A stretch of DNA of 64,000 nt, taken from positions 168,685,396 through 168,749,395 of the forward strand of contig OY992530.1 in the NCBI GenBank assembly GCA_963921185.1, given 5' to 3'. Position 1 is the first letter of the stretch, and each line of letters opens with the position of its first letter. The DNA comes from Dasysyrphus tricinctus (taxonomy: Eukaryota > Arthropoda > Insecta > Diptera > Syrphidae). This document shows, piece by piece, positions 1 through 9,338 of the stretch. The notes beneath the pieces were generated by a model that saw only the letters and a program-made list of their open reading frames with translations, had not been told where the DNA came from and did no database searches. A program made the translations under genes and the position numbers.

Positions 1-475
1 GAAAGACTCAAACAACAAAACTCGCAATGGTTCGAGCTTGACAAGTTTGAAAGATCCCACAAATCCAACAAATAACCGAACCAAGCCATCTTCCCGCAAA
101 AGCTCGCCAGTTATTGGGCCATCTAAAAAGAAAAACCTCATATTTTAATATTTATTTTATGTATTATATGTTTATTTTTTTTTATTAACTTAAATAGTTA
201 TAGCCACATAATTGTATTTTGATTTTATGAAAACACAACATTAACAAAAAATAAAGAGTAAACAAATTTAACTTACATACTTTTTTTCGTAAAAAGACTG
301 ACTCTGCGGTTTGCACCTTAGAATATAAAGATCGTCAAATTTTCACAAACCAAAACATAAAAAACTCATTATTATACAACATTCCACCATCCTACAGATA
401 GTCGGACCTATAAAAACAATGGGGATTGTTCATAGATGCTGTCTAAGCTGTTGCTAGCAAAAATTGGAGTTTTTC
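1..475. repeat. Left arm of a long palindrome
   Basis: This stretch is the reverse complement, with few mismatches, of 495-764 plus 4915-5120. The centre lies near 485, with a spacer of about 20 bp. The right arm is split by the retroelement at 765-4910. The first base of the window still pairs with 5120, so the palindrome continues beyond the left edge. The arm holds a short coding 3' end (2-145) and AT-rich sequence. It could be a foldback element or an inverted segmental duplication of a gene end. Confidence 0.9.
2..145 (+). pseudogene. Copy of the 3'-terminal coding exon of an unknown gene
   Basis: Starting at base 2 there is an open frame of 47 codons ending in TAA at 143-145. It is rich in Ser, Asn, Lys and Thr and ends in a basic tail (KKKNLIF). 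The same frame occurs in inverted orientation at 5119-4976, downstream of an apparent splice acceptor, as the C-terminal exon of the broken unit there. This copy is therefore one arm of the palindrome and runs off the window. The protein is not recognised. It could belong to an intact gene to the left of the window. Confidence 0.45.
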
Positions 476-494
476 TAATGAAATTCCCATAAGA

Positions 495-764
495 TAAACT
501 CCAGTTTTTCCTAGCAACAGCTTAGACAGCATCTATGAACAATCCCCATTGTTTTTATAGGTCCGACTATCTGTAGGATGGTGGAATGTTGTATAATAAT
601 GAGTTTTTTATGTTTTGGTTTGTGAAAATTTGACGATCTTTATATTCTAAGGTGCAAACCGCAGAGTCAGTCTTTTTACGAAAAAAAGTATGCAAGTTAA
701 ATTTGTTTACTCTTTATTTTTTGTTAATGTTGTGTTTTCATAAAATCAAAATACAATTATGTGG
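495..764. repeat. Right arm of palindrome, proximal part
   Basis: Reverse complement of about 204-475. It ends exactly at the GTGG target site (761-764) of the errantivirus insertion. The remainder of the arm resumes after the second GTGG (4911-4914). Confidence 0.9.
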
Positions 765-1154
765 AGTTAGAAACATCCTTTCCGAGGATGTTAAAAAAAA
801 CGCGAACGCCAGCCCTATGGGCTGGCCCAACGGTTCGACTTACTATTCAAACAAGTTAATTCAGCACGTTATAAATAATCTTTATCAAATTAAATGGAAA
901 TGTGTCTAAGCTATTCGGAGGTCGGAATACAATTAAATTCATTTTCTTAAAACTAAGCCCAGCTTTCCTGTCCACGCATTGCTTCCCATCGAATATTGCT
1001 GACCCATTCAATAATGCAATTGAGCATCAAATAACCGGCGCATGCATTGCCGAAGTTCAATCCCCTTTGGTATTCGTGTGAACTGCAATTATGATGACTC
1101 AGCTGAAACAGGTTAGCACATGCCTAAGGCGGTGTGTATTGGATGGTGCTAACT
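765..1154 (-). repeat. 3' LTR of errantivirus
   Basis: A 390-bp LTR, reading on the minus strand from AGTTAGCACC at 1154 to CTAACT at 765. Its first 86 bp match the 5' LTR remnant at 4825-4910 with one visible mismatch. A purine tract (AAAGGGGAAGG on the minus strand, 1155-1165) abuts it, as expected for the plus-strand primer of retroviral replication. Confidence 0.85.
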
Positions 1155-1165
1155 CCTTCCCCTTT
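1155..1165 (-). other. Polypurine tract of errantivirus
   Basis: AAAGGGGAAGG on the minus strand, directly next to the LTR start AGTTAG. Position and composition fit a polypurine tract. Confidence 0.75.
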
Positions 1166-1203
1166 GAAAATCTACGACCCGTAGATCGTGAGTGACGTCA
1201 TGG

Positions 1204-2635
1204 CTAGATTGTGGCTCGTAGGTTTGGAGATAAAATCGTTGGGATGTTTGGTTTGGCGCAGATCTTCCGCCAAATAGTCAAAACAACAAACGCCCCCGAA
1301 ACAAGGATGACGGTCTCTGTAAGTATAGAAATCTTAAATTCTTGGGTTAAGTTACCTAGACGCTCTATGTTTTTGACGCTGAGGTCATGTACGAATCCCA
1401 AGTCAATCCTTCGATCACGATTGGTGATGTTCATTAGCGCTGGAGGTAGCGCTTGTAGGGATGTAGTAATAGAACTGGAAAAGTCCTATCCCTCAATTGG
1501 ATAGTCTCGTTTGCAAGTTGAATTATATATGTGCCTGAAAGAGATCTTGAAAAATTATTAGAGGTTAAGTCACCCTTGAAGTTTGTGACAAAAATTGTGT
1601 CCTCCTTAATTAATTCGATGACCTCTTCGATCCTCGTGTGAAAGGTACAAGCTGCGTGTCCTCTTTTAAGTAATCGGGCTACGCAGGTAACTTCGGGAAC
1701 CTTCTCAAGAGACTTGTCCTCACATATCGTGGAGTTGTTAATCGTCATACAGCTAGCTACTACCCCGTACGTTACTTTGTGGTTGATTAGCATCTTTTTA
1801 AATTTCAGGTCTAATTGCTTCCCTTCAAGAACTGATGGTCTTGTTATCAGCAGGTTGTATTCCTCTTTTCCAACTTTTGGCATTGAAATGATATAAGGCA
1901 GCATCGATCCATTGGAGAAAATTGATGGTGTGCCATACTCGATTGCTTCTATCTCGTTGGCATAGGGAAGTGTTTCCAGTTCATTGATAATTGAATTGAT
2001 TTCTTCGGTATCAAGAAGATTCGTATTGATCAAGCCACTTTTAGCCATTTGGCAAGCCCGAACAATCTCATTTATCTCATCTTTAACGGTAATGATTTCG
2101 TCTAAGGCATCTTGTTCGAATTTTCCAGAAATGGTGTCCATGATATTTTTCTCATATCGCTCAATCACTAAGTTGATCTTTCGTGTGATGTCCTTTGTGA
2201 TTCCAAAGAGTTTCTCATTAACCCTGTATTGGTGGTTATTATTCTCGATGATTGCTTCTTGGCTTTGTAGGACTTTGTTCCAGTCAGTGGCATCGGGATT
2301 TCCAGCTACCCACTTCCAGGCTGTTCCAATCCAGTCGATAGACCTCGTTTTCCTCTGCGATTTGCCCTTGAGCAAATTGAGGCGGTCCTTTATCTGTCGC
2401 AAGTGAAACTCTATCACGCGTTTTCTGTCTTCGTCCTTAACATTGTTTTTTATGGCGTCGCTCACACCATCCACAAGATTTTGGAATTCCGCTAGGTCAA
2501 TAATATGTACCAATTTGAAACTACCATCAACGATCCATCCTTTTCCTTCTTTCAAGGAGACTATCGGTGCCTTATAGTCGAAAATTTGGAGTGCTTGGAC
2601 TGTGGTTAGGAAAGTAAATCTAGGAATATGTATAA
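1204..2635 (-). pseudogene. env: Errantivirus envelope glycoprotein gene (frameshifted)
   Basis: The main frame (stop at 1434) is open on the minus strand from about 2635. It encodes an F-type envelope glycoprotein of insect errantiviruses, which would act at the membrane in cell entry. A basic cleavage-like site (QRKTR) is followed by a hydrophobic Trp-rich stretch resembling a fusion peptide, then a helical region and a Cys-containing ectodomain. The final segment, with a hydrophobic span near ILVSGAFVVLTIW and a basic tail, is in another frame (1434-1204), so one frameshift lies at about 1480-1500. No good ATG opens the frame; gypsy env is normally made from a spliced RNA. Broken copy; the family assignment is fairly sure. 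Confidence 0.8.
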
Positions 2636-3162
2636 AAATAAAAAAAATATTCTTTTTGCTTCTGGGGTAACTAAGACCTCAGTGTGGGCTTATGCTAAGA
2701 TATAGTGATGCAAGAGTGGAACTTCATCAGTAAATGAAAAAAGAAGCAAGAATTCGTTTCATCATTACTTTAATTACCATTTAAAATATTATACTACGCC
2801 TTAAGGAGAACATTTATATTGTTACAAATAAGAATTAAATTTTTAGAAATATGATTAATTTAAGTCTAAGGTTAGAATTAACAGATAAAATTTAATTAAA
2901 AATGAAAATATAATAAATCTATGTTTTAGATTATAATTAACAAATAAAAGTTAAAATATATTTTTTTCGTTTTTTTTTTATAATGTTTCCTGTATGTAAA
3001 ATAATTAAATTCAAATTAAGGCAAGGAAACAGATTTAAAAAATTTTAAATAGGTGTTGTATGTATATACTTATAATGTCAAGTGAATAAAGGTAGGTGCA
3101 TTGTGAAAGTGCTGTGCATACACCCCCCTTTTTTTGAAAACTCATTTTTATCATTTAGTTTT
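2636..3162. other. AT-rich spacer between pol and env
   Basis: Very AT-rich, with several poly-T and poly-A runs. No frame is supported. It separates the integrase stop from env within the errantivirus remnant and may hold the env splice acceptor. Confidence 0.5.
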
Positions 3163-4827
3163 TTAAACATTTCTTAAATGAGTTTTGTGGATTTTTCGGC
3201 CACTCACTGTAGTGATTGTTACCTTGTTGTCCTTTTCTACAACCTCTTTCCGAAATATAGGTTTGTTCTTAGCTTGGATACCTTTGATCCTTGCGTAAAC
3301 GATATCACCTTTTTGATATTTCCTAGGTTTGGATCGCTTTTCGTTTCTTCTGGAATTGTTGGTTTTTTGTTTCCTCATAATTTCACCCTTTAATTCCCTA
3401 TTTACCTTGTTTCGGAAGTCAACTAGATTTTGGTAGTTTATCCTCTGATATCGGTTGAAAAATATATCACTCGGTTTTTTCCCGGTAACCGAATGAATAG
3501 AATTATTATACCTATCCACGGCTATGTTTATTAACTCTTTGAGTCGTAGGCCCTTGTACTCTGCCTTAAGGCATCTGAAAATTTCTAATATTGTGGAATG
3601 GAGTCTCTCCACCTGTCCGTTTACCTCGCTACGATGAACAGGGGTACGGTACAGTTTTATACCTAGCAAATTTATAAAATTGAGTACTATGGGGCTTAGG
3701 AAACTTCTTTCGTTGTCAGTTACCAAGATTTTCGGAACTGTAAAATAGTGCAAAATCTTTGTAATTTTGTCCCTTAGATGAAGTACTGATCGATTTTTTA
3801 TGTGGAATAACTTACCAAACTTCAAGAATTTGTCAATACAGCTTATAAATTTTTCATTTTGGATTTCCACAATATCCAAATGTATGATTTCACAAGGATA
3901 TGAGGGGATAGGTGTCGCTTGTAATTCAGGGCTAACGGGATGCCTATCGTACTTGTTGAGCTTGCACACCTCACAAGTCTTGCTATATTTTTTAACAAGG
4001 CTGAACATCCTAGGGAAATAATATTTTTCCAAAAGTTGTTCTTTATTCTCTCTTGCATTGCGGTGTGCTCTTTTGTGCTCCTCCATAATCAATGTAAGAA
4101 CACGATTTGGATTCGTCACATCCTCAACGATCCTTTGTGTAACACGGAGTTTGTAAGTCTAAAAATTTTCTAAATAGGTTTCTTGAAGAAGAGCTAAATA
4201 TGGTTCAGGAATTTTAATCCCGTTTAAAATATTGGGTCTCAATCTTGCTTTAAGAATCCTGATAAGATCTTGTTTTGTAGGATTTCGTACTCCCACAAAG
4301 TGACGATGGTAACCAGGATGAGGTTCCACGTGAGCCTCTATTCCCTTTCCTATATTTATGACTATATGATTGCGAAACACATTCAACGGTGCATCTATAT
4401 GAGGAATCAGATCGGTGCTGTCTTGATCAGCACTATGCATTGTACCTAGAGACGATCGTTCTTCGCTTGCTGTTTCTGTTATAGACCAGCTTTCTTCGGT
4501 TGCTGATTCTGTAATAGATTTGTTTTCCTCGCCTCCATGACCATCACTAGCCGTATCCGTCTCGGAACCTTGCTCACCGATATTAGAACTTTGTGCTGTC
4601 TCAATGTTCACTGAGTCAGACAAGTGATTAACCTCGGTTTTGAGCCTTGATAGAGCATCTGCAACTATGTTTGATTTACCGGGTTTATAAACCAGCTCAT
4701 AGTTGTACTCTTCTATCCGTGACTTCCACCTCTTGAGTTTTGCATTAAAGTTACGATTCCCCAATGCAAAGGTCAACGGTTGATGGTCAGTGTGGATGCG
4801 TATCTTTTTTGCCCCATAGACGTAGGT
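3163..4827 (-). pseudogene. pol: Errantivirus pol remnant: RNase H end and integrase
   Basis: The minus-strand frame enters at the deletion junction inside RNase H (HTDHQPLTF motif) and continues through the tether (VADALSRL), then the integrase. An HHCC zinc motif lies near 4000-3950 (paired His, then CEVC), followed by the DDE core: HLDIV, LVTDNE and NGQVERLHST. A basic C-terminal tail ends at 3163. One in-frame TAG at 4159-4161 interrupts an otherwise single frame. Integrase would insert reverse-transcribed DNA into chromosomes. Gag, protease and most of RT are missing, so this is a dead copy. Confidence 0.85.
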
Positions 4828-4910
4828 ATTCGTGTGAACTGCAATTATGATGACTCAGCTGAAACAGGTTAGCACATGCCTAAGGCGGTGTGTATTGCAT
4901 GGTGCTAACT
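4825..4910 (-). repeat. 5' LTR remnant of errantivirus
   Basis: 86 bp matching 1069-1154 with one visible difference (GCATGG here, GGATGG there). It is cut at a shared GGTATTCGTG, which suggests a deletion through short homology. Confidence 0.85.
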
Positions 4911-4914
4911 GTGG

Positions 4915-5120
4915 CTATAACTATTTAAGTTAATAAAAAAAAATAAACATATAATACATAAAATAAATATTAAAATATGAGGTTTTTCTTTTTAGATGGC
5001 CCAATAACTGGCGAGCTTTTGCGGGAAGATGGCTTGGTTCGGTTATTTGTTGGATTTGTGGGATCTTTCAAACTTGTCAAGCTCGAACCATTGCGAGTTT
5101 TGTTGTTTGAGTCTTTCATG
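4915..5120. repeat. Right arm of palindrome, distal part
   Basis: Reverse complement of 1-203 with a 3-base length difference in an A/T run. It carries the 3' coding exon on the minus strand (5119-4976). The match may continue beyond the window on the left-arm side. Confidence 0.9.
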
Positions 5121-6044
5121 TTTTTGTCATCTGAAGAACTATCTATTTCAATTGGTGTGGAGTTCTGAATAAACGTCAGGATCAGAAGATAGTTGCTATT
5201 TCAGAATCCTCATTTATTGCCATAACCAGATTAGAACAGTCAGTTTCTTATCGAAAGCGTTTTACAAATTGTATATGGGGCGATGCGGATGCCAAAACTG
5301 TCGGATAAGAAAAGCCTCTCTTGGATGGTATTTGTCCACTTGAAGCATAAGGTTTCGTTTCGCTAGTTCAGAATGCATTTATATCCTCATTACAATGTTT
5401 AACTCGTTCATTGTAAACACAAGAATAATCTCTAATCTTTCGAAGGAATTCGTCAGGCAATATTCTGCATTTCTTATTCTTTCAATCAGCTATTTCCATC
5501 TATCATTATTTGTCTGAGCACCTGACATTCGTTGGATAGTTTTCCAATAGAATATTCACGAATTCCTTCGAATCAATTGCGATGAGCGGAAAGTGTAGCA
5601 GAAACATCCTTACAATACTTCCCTGTTTTTGACATCTTCTAGAATCTAGACTATCCATAATCTCTTTATTGAAGTGCACTTATCCAAATTCATTGAAGCA
5701 TCTTCTTTAAAGCTCACTTTGGATTATCACCAAGCAATTGATGTCGTTTGTTACAGAATTTACTTACCTGCATTTGCAAGTTCCACATCTATCGGCTGTC
5801 GAATTTGCTGTTTTCTAGATTCTAGATTTTAAGTCACTATGGTAACTGATTCTGTGAGACTCTCGTCTTTCTGATCAATTTGTTGCATTTGTTTCAAGCA
5901 TTCGACCAGCAGCAGATTTTGACGGCGGGTGTTTAGAACTTTATTCACTTCCATATTTTCATTCAATTTTCCAATTTGAGGTTTTGGTATTTTGGATGTT
6001 TCTGCAATACCCTCAAGACGTTTCAAGCCTCCTGTATGTTTCAT
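4976..6044 (-). pseudogene. Decayed host protein-coding unit, unknown family
   Basis: Reading the minus strand from 6044, protein-like sequence appears in successive frames. First comes a 71-codon stretch rich in Gln, Glu and Lys that looks coiled-coil (…NTRRQNLLLVECLKQMQQ…) and ends in TAA at 5829. The same frame is open again to about 5770. Further stretches follow (HFPLIAIDSKEFVNILLENY; RILPDEFLRKIRDYSC; YPTVLASASPHIQFVKRFR), broken by stops and frameshifts. The last piece follows a plausible acceptor (TTTATTCAG near 5167) and ends at 4976. I do not recognise the protein. It could be a pseudogene or a multi-exon gene with my joins wrong. The SINE at 6046 cuts it off upstream. Confidence 0.45.
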
Positions 6045-6045
6045 T

Positions 6046-6362
6046 CAATGCGTAGTACCTCGTGGCGTGATGGTTAGTGCGCAGGACTGTCATGCCGAAG
6101 GTGTGGGTTCGATTCCCAGCTGTGCCACCTAAAAACAGAAATGTTTTATTCGAGGTACTGCCTCTTGCGAGGAACTGACAAATCCTCCAAGAGTATACTT
6201 GTCATGAAAAAGTGCTTCTCATTTAGCCGTTCGGACTCGGCAAAAAACTGTAGGTCCCCTCCATTCCTGCCAACAAACACGCACACAGGAGTGGTTGTGA
6301 GTTGTAAGTCACTGGGTCCTGGTTCTCCACGAGCTGTTTCGCCACCCAATTTATTTATTATT
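6046..6362 (+). mobile_element. tRNA-derived SINE
   Basis: A tRNA-like head with an A-box-like TGGCGTGATGG (6063-6073) and a perfect B box GGTTCGATTCC (about 6108-6118) is followed by an unrelated body and a tail ending CCACCCAATTTATTTATT. An 11-bp target duplication TATGTTTCATT flanks it (6035-6045 and 6363-6373). The acceptor arms can pair, but the anticodon stem does not fold well, so it is not a working tRNA gene. It would be transcribed by RNA polymerase III and moved by a LINE. Confidence 0.88.
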
Positions 6363-6373
6363 TATGTTTCATT

Positions 6374-8750
6374 GCATTTGTGAGGAATGTGTTTTGTAAT
6401 TTTTACTGTTCAAAAATTCCCGATTAAACAAGTCGAGGTAGGGCGTATGATCTTTTGCAATGTGTTAAATTTTGACCCATAAGACCCATCTCTCTGTTGG
6501 AATACGACATTTAGGGCATGGCTTAGTAGTTACAAAGGGAGCACCATCCCATCGCGCGTCAGCAGCTATCTAAAAAAGAAATTAATAGTGAAAAAGAAAG
6601 TCAAGAATCTTAGTATGAATACAAACATTTGGATCAACCAGTATATTCACAATTTCTGCCATTTAGTATAGTTGAATTCTCTGGAAGGCAATCTCCAATA
6701 TGATATCTCTGAAGAAAATTTTTAGAGAAAACATACTAAGAGAATATTTTTCATGAAAAATACTCCCAAAAACATCAACGACAATAATGTATAAACTCAT
6801 CCCACAGCCATCCTCACACGTTCAGCTTACCACACAAGCTATGTATCTCATTACTTTCGCAATGACCTGACCACTGATTCTTATTCTTGCTTCCAAAACA
6901 TCATTCTAGCATTCTGGATCCCTATATGCACAGTAAAAGCACCCCCTTGCGCAAGGAACACCGATCTCTTAGCTTATCTCTACACAACCCAAGTAACAAT
7001 TTTCCTCTCATAAAACTCTGCCAGATTCTTAGTAGATTATTTTATTGGAGTATAATATTCTCTGGTAGTCTACTACAAGATTCTTATACGATAGTTATGA
7101 GCGTTAAACGGCCTAGTTACTAGAGGCAATTTTCTATATCATAACAAGAGTAAAAGATTTTATATGAGATTTGATATCTCCTTAACAGATTTTTATTTTT
7201 ATTACTTTAAAAAACTATTTATTTTTGCAAGAGTATTTATCTTGAATCACTAATATTATGTCTGAGCTGTAATATGGACATTATTATTATAGTTGTTTTT
7301 CTCACAATTGGACCAAAATTTGATTGCCGTTGAAAATTTACTATCTAATATTTACATTTTACCTCCAAAAAAAAAAAAGGGCTTTCAAAATAATGCATAT
7401 TTCAATTATTTTTGTTGTATTTTTTCTTATTATTTTTTTCTCATGTTCACTTTTCTAGCAATAGAGTATCTTTACGCAGCACTTTGAAAATTGTTTGTTT
7501 TTGTTCTACAACGCAGATATTTTTTTATTGTGTGCATTTTGTTTTATACTATTTTACTTTTCAGATCCTATAAAAGCATTTTAGTAGATTTTTAGTAGAG
7601 TATAGCATAGCCGCCGCGCATAGCCGCTTTTAAGTGTTTTACTATGGGATTATAAGCATTACAATATGGTTAGCAGAGATCAAATTTCATAATAAGATTA
7701 TTATAAGACTTAAAGTTTATACACTCCTACTATGCGAGAACAAACTGATTTCATAAATAGACTTAATCGTTGGGAATTTGAATTTGAATTTTAAAAGAGA
7801 CGCAGTCTTATTTTAAAATTACTATGAGAGTAATTAAAGTTTCATAACAAGATGTTAATTATTAAGTATAGCTATGGGATCTAAAAGAACCTTATGAGAG
7901 AGGATTTGTAGATTTCGGGAGCTTAACTCTGAAGAGTATGTTAGTTGGGAACCTCGAGCAATCGGAGTAATGAACAAGGAAATGGACTCTTGTTCGTTCT
8001 ACTTTCCTCTTCGGTCAAGGTTGATTCCTGCTGCCTTTTATCGATTAGGCTCTGACGTGGTCTGGACTTGATTGTGTGCAGAATACTTCGTTGGCTCTAA
8101 TCACATTCCTAAAAGGAGCGCACCTCACTTCCGTAACCAAAGTTGAACGAAACTTGACGAAACGCTCCACTCCGCAATTATAGTCGCGTCAAATGCTTTC
8201 CGTGTATTCGCTTGTTTTCTTCCGATCACTTAAGTGCCCCTCCGAGCATTATAGTTCTAGCTTTATCCTTAACACCGTAGAAATCTCAAGATTAGGAGAA
8301 ACCACTAACAGGCCAGGAGATAAGGTTGGATGATGTTGCCGTTGGAGTGGATCCAATTTCGTTGATGGAATACAACTCCCAGAAGTGATCTTACAAGAAT
8401 AATTCTGAGTTGTATAGTGTTTTATTCAGTGCTTTGTTGTAGCTTTAATAAATAAAATAGAAATATATTTAATTAAGTTGTTTTTGAGTGCGGCTTAGGG
8501 CTGTCGTGATAACGATCGTCGTTTCTTGGCGCTTCCACTTTGTCATGCTGATCGTCTGTGAATAGTCGCAAGGACTCTATTCTTTCTGTAAGGTGATTTG
8601 AACGGCGTTTTCGTGTAATAGCTAAACACACTGGGGCTGTTAGGGACATTCCTCTTAGCCGATGGAGCTTGTTAATCTAAAGCTGTGAGCTTTACTGTGT
8701 CCTGCGATTTTTTCTTTGCTAATTTGTTTATAAAATTATTTTTAATATAT
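6374..8750. other. Intergenic, no gene recognised
   Basis: 6400-7850 is AT-rich with only short chance frames. From about 7900 to 8700 the base composition is more balanced and an AATAAA-type tract lies near 8450. This could be an old LTR or gene remnant, but no frame, repeat or terminal structure supports a call. The Gypsy element at 8751 is inserted in this stretch. Confidence 0.4.
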
Positions 8751-9254
8751 TGTAATAACTTTCCATATTTGAACTATAACGACTCCGAAATGCAAACAAA
8801 CGGACACAGTAAAGCTTACGGTCGCAGTGCAAACATACCCTTATTAGCTATAATTATAGCAACTCTCAAACGAAGGAAGCGCCATCTGCCGGATTATAGC
8901 AGATTTACCAGCTGTCAAATAAAAGCTTTTGGAAGGGAAATTATTGGGAAATTTCCCCTACGGAAAGCTCTGGAAGCAGAGACCAGAACGTTCTCCTTAT
9001 TTCGAGAGTTTGGAAAACAAGTATAAAAGGCACATGTTTGAACGCCAGCGACACAGTTTGTTTTTAATCGTGAATGAATAAAGTTGGTTGTAATAAAAGT
9101 GAAAAGTAAAGTTTGTGAACTAATTCAGTGGTGAATAATAAATCGTTTTGTTTGTAGTAAGAAAAGTAAAGTGTTTTATTTTGTGAAATAAATAAGTGGA
9201 CTTTTTTTGAATAAAGTAAATAAGTTTTATTAACGAACCTGAGAAAATATTACA
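8751..9254 (+). repeat. 5' LTR of Gypsy element
   Basis: Begins TGTAATAAC and ends ATTACA. It contains a TATA box (9022-9029), and AATAAA sequences in the 3' half. It matches 14327-14830 apart from one base. Confidence 0.95.
9022..9029 (+). promoter_or_regulatory. LTR TATA box
   Basis: TATAAAAG inside the 5' LTR, about 230 bp before the LTR end. It is the likely pol II core promoter for the genomic RNA. The same motif occurs in the 3' LTR near 14598. Confidence 0.7.
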
Positions 9255-9255
9255 T

Positions 9256-9272
9256 TGGTGTCAGAAGTGGGA
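9256..9272 (+). other. Primer-binding site
   Basis: TGGTGTCAGAAGTGGGA lies one base after the LTR. It complements a tRNA 3' end finishing …TGACACCA, likely a leucine tRNA by similarity to other fly elements, though the tRNA identity was not checked. Confidence 0.75.
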
Positions 9273-9338
9273 TAAAACTTATTTTATCTGTGCACTCAGT
9301 AAATTTATTGTGTGAATAGTGAAAAAAAAAAAAAGACA

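Larger units (their letters stand above)
765..4910 (-). mobile_element. Internally deleted errantivirus (Gypsy-type endogenous retrovirus)
   Basis: The element runs on the minus strand. It is bounded by AGTTAG and CTAACT termini and by a 4-bp target duplication GTGG (761-764, 4911-4914), both typical of errantiviruses. The other arm of the palindrome preserves the empty site at 204-207. It retains a 3' LTR, env, the integrase and part of RNase H. The rest of the 5' LTR, the primer site, gag, protease and most of reverse transcriptase are gone. The deletion joins base 86 of the 5' LTR to the RNase H coding region at about 4825. It cannot move by itself. Confidence 0.9.

Noticed and set aside
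6063..6128. tRNA-like sequence (possible Asp tRNA)
   Set aside because: The A and B boxes are good, but the anticodon stem pairs poorly and the sequence continues into a SINE body with target duplications, so it is a SINE head.
8685..9026. 113-codon frame, and its twin at 14345-14602
   Set aside because: Both lie in the two LTR copies of the Gypsy element. The sequence is regulatory, not coding.
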